A DNA stretch of 64,000 bases from an uncultured Bacteroidota bacterium (GTDB lineage Bacteria > Bacteroidota > Bacteroidia > Chitinophagales > Saprospiraceae). This document shows positions 24,875-33,985 of the stretch, in pieces; the stretch's first letter is position 1, and the number at the start of each line of letters is the position of its first letter. The stretch spans positions 1-64,000 of the forward strand of contig CALMSX010000047.1 of NCBI GenBank assembly GCA_937872515.1, in the 5' to 3' direction. The translations under genes and the position numbers were made by a program. The notes under the pieces were generated by a model, which was not told the DNA's origin, made no database searches, and saw only the letters and a list, made by a program, of their open reading frames with translations.

Positions 24875-25450
24875 TTAATGGTGAATAAAATTATCAACCA
24901 GAACCTCTGCCTCCTTTTTGGCAACCTCTAGTAAATCATTAACAATTACGGCATCAAAACGGTTCTCGTAACCGATCTCTCTTTTTACTTTGTCGATGCG
25001 TTTGATCAATGAAGCCTCAGTTTCGGTGGCTCGTTTTTTCAATCGCTCAACGAGGGTGTCTATGGAGGGTGGTTTTACAAAGATGGTAAGACATTGCTCA
25101 CCAAATTTTTCTTTGAGCTTGCTGGCACCATTTACATCAATATCAAAAACGATGGCCTTGTCCTCTTCCCAGATCCGCTGCATTTCTGACCTTAGGGTGC
25201 CATAATACTGACCATTGTAAACCTCCTCCCACTCCACAAAGGCATCTTCCTCTATTTTTTGCCGGAATTCCTCTTCGCTCAGGAAAAAATAATCCACGCC
25301 CTCCTGTTCGTGCTCGCGTTTGGCTCGCGTTGTGGCACTTACTGAAAAATCAAGGTAGCCATAATAGTTGAGCAAGTGCCTTACCAGGGTTGTTTTGCCG
25401 GCTCCGGAAGGTGCTGTTAAGACCACCATCTTTCCTTTGGGTTGAAACAT
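24875..25450 (-). CDS. gmk: Guanylate kinase
   Basis: This 191-residue enzyme phosphorylates GMP to GDP with ATP. The P-loop APSGAGKTT lies at residues 13-21. The GMP-binding elements are present: SVSATTRAKREHEQEGVDYFFLS, EWEEVYNGQYYGT, and the late IFVKPPSIDTLVERLKKRATE. The length is normal. It lies 12 bases after yicC, an arrangement shared by many bacteria (yicC-gmk), and is followed by apaG. Confidence 0.97.
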   Translation of the reverse strand: MFQPKGKMVVLTAPSGAGKTTLVRHLLNYYGYLDFSVSATTRAKREHEQEGVDYFFLSEEEFRQKIEEDAFVEWEEVYNGQYYGTLRSEMQRIWEEDKAIVFDIDVNGASKLKEKFGEQCLTIFVKPPSIDTLVERLKKRATETEASLIKRIDKVKREIGYENRFDAVIVNDLLEVAKKEAEVLVDNFIHH

Positions 25451-25462
25451 AAGGGTAACTTT

Positions 25463-26338
25463 TTACAGGATATTGGCCAATTGTTCTTTGATTTTTTCCA
25501 GCTCATCCTTCATTTGAACCACCAGTTGCTGCAACTCAGGATCCTGTGCTTTGGCCCCCAGGGTATTGATTTCTCTTCCCATTTCCTGGGCAATAAAGGC
25601 CAGTATCTTACCCACCTGGGTGTCACTATTTTGTAGTTGTTCTAAGAAGTAATTGCAGTGTTGACTGAGCCTCACTTTTTCTTCCGTGATGTCAATGCGC
25701 TCTAAATAATAAATTATTTCCTGTTCAAATCTGTTTTCATCAATGCGTTCTGACTGGATAAAATCATCCAGATTTTTACGCATTCTTTCTTTGATTTTTA
25801 TAATTCTGTTTTCTTCCAAAGGCACTACCAATACCAATCTGTCCTGGATGCCACTTACCCTTGCACTCAGGTCATTTGACAACTGTTGCCCCTCCGTTTT
25901 TCTAAATTGATTCAAAGAATGGATGGCTTCGCGAATGGTGGATTCTACTTTTTCAAAATCTTCATCACTGAGCGGGTGGGCATTGGTCTGGGTTACGCTG
26001 GGTATGCGCATAACAGCTGTAAAAATTTCAGCATCAGAAATTTGAATCTGTTGTTTCAATCCTTTGAGTTGGTTGAAATAATGCATCAGCAAATCTGTGT
26101 TGATGGTATAGTCATCTGCAGATCCCTCATCGCCTGCATAAATATTAAATTCAATTCTACCCCTTACAATCTCATCTGTAATGAGTTTGCGGATTTGCAT
26201 TTCCCTCTCTGCAAAGTTGGAAGGTATTTTGCAGCGGATATCCGTAGTTTTGGAATTGAGCGCCTTTATTTCAACCGTAAAATAAACGTCTCCCAACAGC
26301 ACCTGACTGCGGCCGTAGCCTGTCATCGATAAGATCAT
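25463..26338 (-). CDS. yicC: YicC-family endoribonuclease
   Basis: This 291-residue protein matches the YicC family, whose members have been reported as endoribonucleases acting on structured RNAs. The N-terminus MTGYGRSQV is the standard opening, followed by EIKALNSKTTDIRCKIP and a helical middle. The C-terminal DUF1732 part holds ITEEKVRLSQHCNYF and FIAQEMGREINTLGAKAQD, the strongest family signature. It leads the yicC-gmk-apaG run. A candidate promoter lies just upstream, on the minus strand. Confidence 0.93.
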   Translation of the reverse strand: MILSMTGYGRSQVLLGDVYFTVEIKALNSKTTDIRCKIPSNFAEREMQIRKLITDEIVRGRIEFNIYAGDEGSADDYTINTDLLMHYFNQLKGLKQQIQISDAEIFTAVMRIPSVTQTNAHPLSDEDFEKVESTIREAIHSLNQFRKTEGQQLSNDLSARVSGIQDRLVLVVPLEENRIIKIKERMRKNLDDFIQSERIDENRFEQEIIYYLERIDITEEKVRLSQHCNYFLEQLQNSDTQVGKILAFIAQEMGREINTLGAKAQDPELQQLVVQMKDELEKIKEQLANIL

Positions 26339-26355
26339 ATTGCGTAAAATTTGGC

Positions 26356-26382
26356 CAAAGATAAGACCATATCCCGATTCAA
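26356..26382 (-). promoter_or_regulatory. Candidate promoter for yicC-gmk-apaG
   Basis: On the minus strand a TTG (26380-26382) is followed after 16 bases by TATCTTTG (26356-26363), an exact -7 match. The spacing is one base short of the usual range. The start codon of yicC is at 26338. Confidence 0.45.
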
Positions 26383-26645
26383 GGCGTTACCGACCACTCC
26401 AAAGCCATTATTCTGTCAACATTTTAAATTCTTTGGTTCAAAGTTCAAAAAAATAAAATACGCTTGCCCGATAAGAGGATTGGTAAAGCACTGAAAATCA
26501 AATAACCACCTTTTTTGTGCCGGAACTGAGGGTGAAAGGCTCTTTTGATTGTCATCATATAAGTACATGAAATAATATGTAAGTCTCTGTTTTGGCTTAA
26601 TTTTTGATTAGTGTAAGTAATTTGTGACGACAAATTAGAGCATAT

Positions 26646-26679
26646 TTGACACATTTGGATGAGAAGTGAATTATATTTG
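26646..26679 (+). promoter_or_regulatory. Candidate promoter for the Crp/Fnr regulator gene
   Basis: A TTG (26646-26648) is followed after 23 bases by TATATTTG (26672-26679), an exact TAnnTTTG. The ATG lies about 30 bases further on. The spacer is at the upper end of the allowed range. Confidence 0.45.
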
Positions 26680-26708
26680 GTATTCAGTCAACAGGTTAAT
26701 TCATCAAT

Positions 26709-27401
26709 ATGGAAGGACATCAATTATGGTATCTTGAAAACATAGACATGACCGGCATCTTCTGCCCCACTAAAGTAGAAGACGCCATGCAGGGTCATTC
26801 TAAAAAAAGTTTTGTCAAAAACGATTACATCTACCTCCCGGACCAACATGCAGACAAGCTGTATTTTATTACGGAGGGTAAGGTAAAGATTGGCAGCATT
26901 GGCGACAATGGTAAAGAAATCACCAAAGCCCTTTTGGGAAAAGGTGAGGTTTTTGGCGAATTATCTATGGTGGGCGAAAACAAACGAAGAGATTTTGCTT
27001 ATGCCATGGAAGACACCGAGATTTGTATTGTCCAGGCCAATGAAATGAAGAGTCTGTTGCGGGAACACAATGCACTCAGCTTGTTTTTTATGAAACTTAT
27101 GGGTTCAAAAGTGCTGGAAATGGAGCACCGCCTTGAATCACTGGTTTTTAAAGACAGCCGGAGCAGAATTATTGAATACCTGGTGGAATTGACAGAAAAA
27201 AAAGGCCAGCGAGTAGGCTACGAGTGGGTGGTTCGCAATTTTTTGACCCATCAGGAGATTGCCAATTACACAGCCACTTCGCGACAAACAGTTACCACTG
27301 TTTTAAATGAATTGCGCGATGCTGAACAATTGACCTTTAATCGCAAGCGACTTCTGGTCAGAGACCTGGAAAAACTGAAGGCTGAGGTCAAAAAATCCTG
27401 A
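26709..27401 (+). CDS. Crp/Fnr-family transcriptional regulator
   Basis: This 230-residue protein has an N-terminal cyclic-nucleotide-binding-type beta-roll (residues about 35-130; KLYFITEGKVKIG, then KGEVFGELSMVGE) and a C-terminal winged helix (RNFLTHQEIANYTATSRQTVTTVLNEL), which is the Crp-type DNA-recognition helix. I do not see the four-cysteine set of an Fnr iron-sulfur sensor, so a redox sensor of that type is unlikely. A ligand cannot be named. It is transcribed alone, with the PorP/SprF gene 216 bases downstream in the same direction; regulation of that gene is possible but unproven. Confidence 0.9.
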   Translation: MEGHQLWYLENIDMTGIFCPTKVEDAMQGHSKKSFVKNDYIYLPDQHADKLYFITEGKVKIGSIGDNGKEITKALLGKGEVFGELSMVGENKRRDFAYAMEDTEICIVQANEMKSLLREHNALSLFFMKLMGSKVLEMEHRLESLVFKDSRSRIIEYLVELTEKKGQRVGYEWVVRNFLTHQEIANYTATSRQTVTTVLNELRDAEQLTFNRKRLLVRDLEKLKAEVKKS

Positions 27402-27617
27402 TAATGAGCAAGACATAAATAAAGGGTTTAACTAATCTTTTATCGCGTCTTACCCAATATTATTTGGAGCCCTCAGGCAGCGTAAACCGGATATTTCGGA
27501 TATAAACAAAAAAATAGAGGTTTTAAGACGGTATTTCAAAAATCTTATTACTTTTATGCTTCCATTCAAATAAAAATACAGCTCATTTTAGCTGACAATT
27601 TTAATTTTTTTTAAACG

Positions 27618-28691
27618 ATGAAGTATTCATACAAACTGGTATTTACGCTTGTAGCTGTTGTTTTTACACTTGGTGTGTCTGCCCAGGACATCCACTTTTC
27701 ACAGTTTTACATGTCACCGCTTAACCTCAATCCAGCCATGACGGGAGTCATGAACTGTAAGAACAGGTTTATTGCCAATTACAGGAACCAATGGGCGGGT
27801 GCATTGCAAGCCAATGCGTACAATACCTACTCCATCTCCTATGATCAAAAAACACCAATCGGAAGAGAAGATTACTTTGGAATCGGAGGTACTCTTTGGT
27901 CAGATGTGGCCGGTGAATCCAGATTTGGTACAACTCAGGGCAGAATATCTCTATCCTATAGTAAAAAGATGTCCGGATACCGTCAGAAAGCATCGTACCT
28001 GGTTATTGGTGCAGATGCCGGAATCTCTCAAAGGAGAATTCGTGAAAATGACCTGAGATGGCCATCACAAATTGATGCCAATGGTTTTGACCCTTCTAAG
28101 CTGGGTCAGGACATTCCAGATAATGATTTCATCTACCCTGATATCTCAGCCGGTGTTCTTTGGTTTTCTGTTATGAACAAATACACCAACTGGTACCTAG
28201 GTGCTGCGATCCACCACCTCAATCAGCCCAATGTTTCATTTTTTGGTGATTCTAAAGAAAGTGTTTCGCTTTATAACAGGGTAACTGTTCACGGTGGAGG
28301 TCAGTTTGAAATGAAACCTAAAATTTCTTTCCTGCCTTTTGCAGTCTTTATGATGCAAGGCCCTCACAGAGAATTTAATGGTGGAGCAAGTTTCCGATTT
28401 GCATTAGGACCAAGCAGAAACTCCAATCAATCATGGCAAATTGGTGCATGGTACAGGTTGGGAATCCAGGATGATGATGCCACAACCGATGATAATGGAG
28501 TGAAATTACACTCTGATGCGGTTATCCTTTCTACCAGGTTCAATTACGAACACTTTGGTATCGGATTTAGCTATGACCTTACCGTATCCGGTTTGGCAGC
28601 AGCTTCACCGGCAAATGGAGCTTTCGAATTTTCTTTGACTTACGATATCTGTGGTCCTGAAAGCAGGGGTGTTTATTGCCCACGTTTCTAG
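27618..28691 (+). CDS. PorP/SprF-family type IX secretion outer-membrane protein
   Basis: This 357-residue protein starts with a signal peptide (LVFTLVAVVFTLGVSAQ) and continues with the family opening QDIHFSQFYMSPLNLNPAMTGV, given here in part: residues 23-44. The rest alternates aromatic and polar residues as in a transmembrane beta-barrel and ends in an aromatic strand (CPRF). PorP/SprF proteins are needed for secretion or display of certain T9SS cargo, including SprB-like giant proteins; some anchor type B cargo on the surface. The giant type B protein lies 6 kb away on the opposite strand, so a functional link is plausible but not shown by operon structure. Confidence 0.92.
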   Translation: MKYSYKLVFTLVAVVFTLGVSAQDIHFSQFYMSPLNLNPAMTGVMNCKNRFIANYRNQWAGALQANAYNTYSISYDQKTPIGREDYFGIGGTLWSDVAGESRFGTTQGRISLSYSKKMSGYRQKASYLVIGADAGISQRRIRENDLRWPSQIDANGFDPSKLGQDIPDNDFIYPDISAGVLWFSVMNKYTNWYLGAAIHHLNQPNVSFFGDSKESVSLYNRVTVHGGGQFEMKPKISFLPFAVFMMQGPHREFNGGASFRFALGPSRNSNQSWQIGAWYRLGIQDDDATTDDNGVKLHSDAVILSTRFNYEHFGIGFSYDLTVSGLAAASPANGAFEFSLTYDICGPESRGVYCPRF

Positions 28692-28710
28692 ACCTTGTCA
28701 AAAACATATA

Positions 28711-28743
28711 AAAAAAGGCGTGGGCAAAACCCACGCCTTTTTT
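28711..28743. terminator. Bidirectional terminator between porP/sprF-like gene and murA
   Basis: GGCGTGGG (28717-28724), loop CAAAA, and CCCACGCC (28730-28737) make an 8-pair GC-rich stem, flanked by an A6 tract and a T6 tract. It sits between convergent stop codons and serves both strands. Confidence 0.9.
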
Positions 28744-28774
28744 ATTTATTGTTGCCCCGTTGTACGACTTTGCT

Positions 28775-30085
28775 TTAGATCCTTTCGATTTGTGCCCCGA
28801 TGGCATTCAATCGCTGGTCAATTCGGTGATAACCCCTGTCGATCTGATTGATATTGTGAATAATGCTGGTTCCATTGGCAGACAAGGCTGCAATGAGCAA
28901 AGACACTCCCGCCCTGATATCAGGTGAACTCATCTCAATACCCCTAAGGTTGTATTTTCTTTCCAGCCCGATGACTGTTGCCCGGTGTGGGTCACATAAA
29001 ATGATCTGGGCACCCATGTCGATGAGCTTATCCACAAAAAACAACCTAGACTCAAACATCTTTTGGTGGATCAGGATGCTTCCTCTTGCCTGGGTAGCTA
29101 CCACCAGCACAATACTCATGAGGTCAGGTGTAAATCCCGGCCATGGAGAATCGTAAATAGTAAGAATAGACCCATCAATAAAAGTCTGGATTTCATACAG
29201 GTCTTGCGCGGGAATAAAAATATCATCTCCGATAAACTCCATTTTGATGCCCAGCTTTTGGAAAACAGATGGAATATTGCCCAGATTGGGGATAGAGGCA
29301 TTTTTGATGGTTATTTCGGATTGGGTCATTGCTGCCAAACCAATAAAACTGCCAATCTCAATCATGTCCGGCAAAATGGTGTGGGTAGTGCCTCCGAGTT
29401 TTTCTACCCCTTCGATGGTAAGCAGGTTAGAGCCAAGTCCATTGATTTTGGCACCCATGCCTACCAACATTTTACAAAGTTGCTGTAGATATGGCTCACA
29501 GGCGGCATTGTAAATGGTGGTTGTGCCTTCAGCCAATACAGCACCCATCAGAATATTGGCAGTGCCGGTAACAGAAATTTCATCCATCAAAATGTACTTA
29601 CCTTTCAGCCTCGATGCCTCCAGAAAGTATTTGTCAGTAACCTCATCGTACCTAAAGTTAGCACCAAGTTCCATGAAACCGTTAAAGTGGGTATCCAGTC
29701 TTCTTCTACCGATCTTGTCACCACCCGGCTTGGGCAAAAATGCTTTACCAAATCTGGCCAATAGAGGACCGAGCAACATAACAGAACCCCTGATTTTTTT
29801 GGCGTTCTGCTGGTATTCGTCTGATGCAAAGTGGTCTAAGTCAACATCCGTTGCATTGAACACATAACTTCCCGCCTTCAATTTTTTAACTGTAACCCCA
29901 AGTCCTGATAACAAATCGATCAATTTATTGACGTCAACAATGTCAGGCACATTATGAATGGTCACATCCTGGTCTGTCAGTAATACGGCACTTAAGATTT
30001 GCAAGGCCTCGTTTTTTGCTCCTTGCGGGTGAAGGTCTCCTTTCAATCTGGCATTGCCAGTGACCCTGAATGATGCGTTGTCCAT
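28775..30085 (-). CDS. murA: UDP-N-acetylglucosamine 1-carboxyvinyltransferase with Asp at the catalytic Cys position
   Basis: This 436-residue enzyme catalyses the first committed step of peptidoglycan synthesis, adding enolpyruvate from PEP to UDP-GlcNAc. Family landmarks are present: GAKNEAL with the substrate-binding lysine (residue 24), RGSVMLLGPLLARFGKA, and RRRLDTHFNGFMELGA. The flexible loop that in E. coli carries Cys115 reads PGGDKIG here, so Asp123 takes its place. Natural Asp variants (Mycobacterium, Chlamydia, Borrelia) are active and resist fosfomycin, which alkylates the cysteine. The length is normal. It lies 87 bases downstream of the M16 peptidase gene, on the same strand. 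Confidence 0.95.
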   Translation of the reverse strand: MDNASFRVTGNARLKGDLHPQGAKNEALQILSAVLLTDQDVTIHNVPDIVDVNKLIDLLSGLGVTVKKLKAGSYVFNATDVDLDHFASDEYQQNAKKIRGSVMLLGPLLARFGKAFLPKPGGDKIGRRRLDTHFNGFMELGANFRYDEVTDKYFLEASRLKGKYILMDEISVTGTANILMGAVLAEGTTTIYNAACEPYLQQLCKMLVGMGAKINGLGSNLLTIEGVEKLGGTTHTILPDMIEIGSFIGLAAMTQSEITIKNASIPNLGNIPSVFQKLGIKMEFIGDDIFIPAQDLYEIQTFIDGSILTIYDSPWPGFTPDLMSIVLVVATQARGSILIHQKMFESRLFFVDKLIDMGAQIILCDPHRATVIGLERKYNLRGIEMSSPDIRAGVSLLIAALSANGTSIIHNINQIDRGYHRIDQRLNAIGAQIERI

Positions 30086-30110
30086 AAATTTAACTCTTGT
30101 TTTTGAGAGC

Positions 30111-30118
30111 CAAAAATA
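30111..30118 (-). promoter_or_regulatory. Possible -7 element for murA
   Basis: The minus strand reads TATTTTTG, an exact match, about 26 bases before the murA ATG. No TTG stands at the right -33 distance, so this is weak support for a separate murA promoter. Confidence 0.35.
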
Positions 30119-30172
30119 TTCAATAAATCACTAATATTTAAATTCAGCGAGAATTTATGCCGGGAAATGATG

Positions 30173-31453
30173 TTAATCCCTGTTATTTTCAGCACTTGGT
30201 AGATAAAAGAGCTCTACATGGGCGTTTTCATCAAACATTTCAGCGGATACCCTTAATACTTCTTCGGCTGTTATGGTTTGGTAAATCTGCACTTCACTAT
30301 TGATGAGTTCGATATTTTCCAGGTATTCAAAATATGCCAGGCTCATGGACTTGTTGAGCGCACTGGATTCTGAAAAGACCAGATTGCTTTCTGCCTTGTT
30401 TTTAATTTTTTCAAGTTCCCGGGGTGGAAGTAGTTCAGTGGCCATTTGACGGAGTTCCTTCCAGATGGCGGCTCCTGCCTGTTCCATGGTCACCCCTTCC
30501 ATCAATCTGCCATCTACAATAAAAAGTCCCGGGTCTGTAGTACCGGAAATATAAGCATCGATGTAGCTAAACAGCTGCTGCTCTTTGATCAAACGCTGAT
30601 AAAATCTTGACGACCTTCCGCTGGAAAGGATATCAGATATCAAATCTGCTATGTAAAAATCCCTGTCGAGCCTGTTCTTCATTTTGAAGGCAAAATAAAT
30701 GGCCGGAGAGGGTACTTCACCGTACACCGTTTTGTGAACTTTTTTATCCAGGATCTCAACCGGGCTAAACTGAAGGGGCTCTCTTTCTCTTCCGGGAATG
30801 TGGCCGAACCATTTTTGGGCCAGGTCAAAACCAGCCTCTACACCAATACTGCCACTCAATACCAGGATGGCATTGTAAGGCCCATAGTTTTTTTTATAAA
30901 AATCCATCGTGTCTTCCAGCTGGATGGCTTCTATATGGCTTACGTCTGCCCCAATGGTCGGCCATTTGTACGGATGAACATGGTAAGACAACGCGGATAA
31001 GTGGTGCCAGGCATCGCCATAGGGTTCGTTGAGACAGGTTTCTTTAAACTCTTCTATAACCACCTTTTTCTGTGTCTCCAGCGTTTTTTTGTTGAGCTTA
31101 AGTCGCTCCATTCTGTTGGCCTCCAGCCAAAGGGCAATTTCCAGGTTTTCAGCTGGCAAAACATCGTAAAAATTGGTGATGTCGGCGTTGGTAAAGGCAT
31201 TGTTTTCACCACCTGCCTGCTGGATGGGTTCGTCAAAATCGGGTACATCGTGGGTACCGCCAAACATCAGGTGCTCAAATAAGTGAGTGATGCCCGTTTT
31301 TTCAGGCATTTCATCTTTTGATCCTACCTTGTACAACATATTGATCGCCACCAATGGGGTGGAAAAATCTTCATGGACAATTACGGTCAGACCGTTTTCC
31401 AACACTTTTTTACTATAGTTTACCATGGCAGGATTTGATGCGAAATTAGGCAT
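30173..31453 (-). CDS. M16-family zinc peptidase (pitrilysin-like, single unit)
   Basis: This 426-residue protein has the inverted zinc motif HxxEH as HLFEH at residues 57-61, and a downstream glutamate region (KKVVIEEFKE) that supplies the third ligand. That is the active half of an M16 peptidase, in the family of processing peptidases and PqqF/YmxG-type enzymes. The C-terminal half (residues about 210-420) is the inactive M16 C domain: PAIYFAFKM, DLISDILSSGRSSRFY. M16 enzymes degrade or process short peptides inside a closed chamber, often as dimers of an active and an inactive unit; no second M16 gene is adjacent. The first nine residues before Met10 may be dispensable. No signal peptide is seen. 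Confidence 0.92.
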   Translation of the reverse strand: MPNFASNPAMVNYSKKVLENGLTVIVHEDFSTPLVAINMLYKVGSKDEMPEKTGITHLFEHLMFGGTHDVPDFDEPIQQAGGENNAFTNADITNFYDVLPAENLEIALWLEANRMERLKLNKKTLETQKKVVIEEFKETCLNEPYGDAWHHLSALSYHVHPYKWPTIGADVSHIEAIQLEDTMDFYKKNYGPYNAILVLSGSIGVEAGFDLAQKWFGHIPGREREPLQFSPVEILDKKVHKTVYGEVPSPAIYFAFKMKNRLDRDFYIADLISDILSSGRSSRFYQRLIKEQQLFSYIDAYISGTTDPGLFIVDGRLMEGVTMEQAGAAIWKELRQMATELLPPRELEKIKNKAESNLVFSESSALNKSMSLAYFEYLENIELINSEVQIYQTITAEEVLRVSAEMFDENAHVELFYLPSAENNRD

Positions 31454-31680
31454 ATACCGGCCATTGTTGTCGTTTTTTGTAGCTAATTATTACCATTTTT
31501 TTCAATATAAAATTCTGAATACCAAAAATATTCACGAAATGCACAAAATATTATTCTGAAATATGGAGTTACAACCATAAGAAAGGAATGGATTGAAGTG
31601 ACAGGCCTGAGTAGAATTAAAAAAAGTGTAAACCAAATGCAAAAGGCTGGGTAAAGTTAGGGTAAGTCTGATGGGCTGGC

Positions 31681-31688
31681 TAACTTTG
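31681..31688 (+). promoter_or_regulatory. -7 element for the small OMP-like gene
   Basis: TAACTTTG matches TAnnTTTG exactly and ends 16 bases before the ATG at 31705, leaving a very short leader. I see no convincing -33 TTG. Confidence 0.4.
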
Positions 31689-31704
31689 ACCTCCATTGTA
31701 CAAC

Positions 31705-32319
31705 ATGAATAAAATAATTAAAATCAGGTATACCGCCATTTTATTGGTGGCTTTTTTGATCTCCACGGCAACTGCCAAATTATGGGGTCAGGCCGGCATG
31801 ACCATTTATGTGGGTCCTTCCGTTGCCTTCTCTGGCGACAATGTGGTAACTGCGGGAGGTGAAGCTCACTTTGGTTATGTGATTGGTGCCAATGCCCGCC
31901 TCAATTCTGATTTTATGTATTTTATGTTGACGGGAGAATACGGCACCTTTGACTTAGTAGCCAATAAAAAATGGAATTTTATTGGGGGTGATGACTTGGT
32001 TTACTTTCGTGGAAAAATTGGACTGGGATTTGATCTTAAAAAACTTTCTTCACGCACCACATTGAGGACCAAATTTCAGGGTACGCTGCTCTTTGTAAAC
32101 GACTACGACCAAAACTGGATTAACAATGACGCCAGATTGGCTGCCAACGGATATACAAAAATCAACGAAGGCATAGCAGGACTGAGTACCTGCCTGGGTT
32201 TAACCATTGGTTCTTTTGACCTGGACCTGGATTACGACCACGGCCTGTACAACCTGTATACGGGGCACAAAAGCTCCAAAATTTCGACTATTTCCCTTTG
32301 CGGAGGCTTCCGATTCTGA
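31705..32319 (+). CDS. Small exported protein, probable outer-membrane beta-barrel
   Basis: This 204-residue protein has a signal peptide (IRYTAILLVAFLISTATA). The mature part has alternating hydrophobic and polar residues and many aromatic ones (FGYVIGANARL, FMYFMLTGEYGTF, VYFRGKIGLGFDL), and it closes in GGFRF, a typical barrel end with terminal Phe. I therefore expect a small outer-membrane barrel of about eight strands, but no named family is recognised. An in-frame TTG three codons upstream was rejected in favour of the ATG. It stands alone, transcribed away from the M16 gene. Confidence 0.65.
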   Translation: MNKIIKIRYTAILLVAFLISTATAKLWGQAGMTIYVGPSVAFSGDNVVTAGGEAHFGYVIGANARLNSDFMYFMLTGEYGTFDLVANKKWNFIGGDDLVYFRGKIGLGFDLKKLSSRTTLRTKFQGTLLFVNDYDQNWINNDARLAANGYTKINEGIAGLSTCLGLTIGSFDLDLDYDHGLYNLYTGHKSSKISTISLCGGFRF

Positions 32320-32440
32320 CAAATAAATCAATCGGTTAGGACTTTCTCCTTTCCTCATGATAAATATTTGGCAGTTACTGCCCTGGAAGCACTATAAATT
32401 ATGAGCTTATTATCGTTAATTTGTGGCACACATTGTACAA

Positions 32441-33985
32441 ATGTCCGGCTCATTGTTTAACCATATTATAGCCCAATACCTTGCCCTGCGTTTTAAACAG
32501 CTGGAGCGAGCCGGTCAGCAGGTGCACCAAAACCAGGAAAAACTATTAAAACTCCTGCTTTCAGAAGCTGCCGATACAGAATATGGCCGACAATATGGCT
32601 TCTCTTCGATCAGATCAAGGAAACAATTTCAAGAACAAATTCCACTTGTTAGGTACCAGGACCTGGTATCCCGGATCAATGACATGATGTTGGGAAAGTC
32701 GGATGTACTTTGGCCCGGTCAGCTCAAGTATTTTGCCAAATCGAGTGGCACTACCCACCAAAGAAGTAAGTTCATTCCGATTTCCAATGCCTACCTGAGA
32801 TCCAATCTGATTCGATCGAGCTGGGATACTACTGCTTTTATTTACCACCAGGATCCGGGAGCTGAAATTTTTAAGCACAAAAGTCTGATCATGGGTGGCA
32901 GCCTTCATCCCTTTGCCAGTAATAGGGATATTTTGGTAGGCGATGTTTCCGCCATCATGATCAAAACCATTCCCTTTATTGGCCGGCCATTTTACACACC
33001 CGATTTTAGCGTTGCCCTGCTCAGCGATTGGGAAGAAAAGATAGCCAGGATATGCAAACAATGCATTGATGAAAATGTAGTTATGTTTGGAGGTGTACCT
33101 ACCTGGAACATTGTTTTGTTCAATAAGATTTTACAAATAACCGGAAAGTCCAACATTCTCGAGGTATGGCCCAACCTCAGTTTTTACCTGCACGGAGGGG
33201 TAAATTTTGATCCCTATAAAGAAACCTTTAAAAAATTTATTCCCAAAAAGTACTTTACTTACATTGAAGCATACAATGCTTCAGAGGGCTACTTTGCGGT
33301 ACAAGATACCAGAGAAGATGGCATGCGTTTGTTGGCCGACAATGGCATCTATTACGAGTTTCTACCACTGAGTGAGCTGGGAAAAGAAGATGCCCACCTC
33401 AAAACCCTTGATCTTACAGAAGTACAAACTGATACAGATTATGTTTTGGTAATTACCAACTGCAGTGGCCTTTGGAGGTACATTATTGGAGATACGGTAC
33501 GGTTTACTACCCTGCACCCTCACAGAATCAAAGTGACCGGCAGAATAGAACAATACATCAATGCCTTTGGTGAAGAAGTAATGATTGGCGACACCGACAA
33601 AGCCTTGTCTATGACCCTTGAAAAATTAAAGCTGGGTCTCAAAGAATATACGGTAGCCCCTTGTTATCTCGACGACAATAATCGCGGATATCATGAGTGG
33701 CTTATAGAGTTTGAACAAGTTCCCGCCAATCTGGAAGAATTTGAATTGGAGCTGGATCAAAGTCTTCGACAGATCAATTCAGATTACGATGCCAAACGAA
33801 CGGCCGACCTGGCCCTGGAGCGCCTTAAGGTTCATATTGCACCCAGAGGCTTATTTCATCACTGGTTAAAACTAAAAAACAAAATGGGGGGCCAATACAA
33901 AATACCCCGTCTTTCGAATGACCGCAAACACTTTGAAGAAATCATTGGGCTACAAACCCAGATAAGCGACCCCGAACATGGATGA
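32441..33985 (+). CDS. GH3-family acyl-acid-amido synthetase-like protein
   Basis: This 514-residue protein belongs to the GH3 (auxin-responsive promoter) family within the adenylating (ANL) superfamily. Plant members join an acyl acid, such as jasmonate or auxin, to an amino acid through an acyl-adenylate; bacterial members are mostly uncharacterised. Visible landmarks are the phosphate-binding loop KSSGTTHQRSKFIPIS, the EAYNASEGYFAVQD motif that contacts the adenylate, and WRYIIGDTVRF near the hinge. The ATG at 32441 was preferred over a GTG six codons upstream. It overlaps the next gene by eight bases, so it is translated together with that gene and recO. The substrate is unknown. Confidence 0.9.
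   Translation: MSGSLFNHIIAQYLALRFKQLERAGQQVHQNQEKLLKLLLSEAADTEYGRQYGFSSIRSRKQFQEQIPLVRYQDLVSRINDMMLGKSDVLWPGQLKYFAKSSGTTHQRSKFIPISNAYLRSNLIRSSWDTTAFIYHQDPGAEIFKHKSLIMGGSLHPFASNRDILVGDVSAIMIKTIPFIGRPFYTPDFSVALLSDWEEKIARICKQCIDENVVMFGGVPTWNIVLFNKILQITGKSNILEVWPNLSFYLHGGVNFDPYKETFKKFIPKKYFTYIEAYNASEGYFAVQDTREDGMRLLADNGIYYEFLPLSELGKEDAHLKTLDLTEVQTDTDYVLVITNCSGLWRYIIGDTVRFTTLHPHRIKVTGRIEQYINAFGEEVMIGDTDKALSMTLEKLKLGLKEYTVAPCYLDDNNRGYHEWLIEFEQVPANLEEFELELDQSLRQINSDYDAKRTADLALERLKVHIAPRGLFHHWLKLKNKMGGQYKIPRLSNDRKHFEEIIGLQTQISDPEHG

Larger units (their letters stand above)
26339..26708. other. Divergent promoter region between yicC and the Crp/Fnr gene
   Basis: The spacer carries a candidate yicC promoter near one end and a candidate promoter for the regulator gene near the other. 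The middle is AT-rich and holds nothing else I can support. Confidence 0.5.

Noticed and set aside
26445..26654. 69-residue minus-strand open frame in the yicC-regulator spacer
   Set aside because: No family features, overlaps a candidate promoter, and no start-site support.
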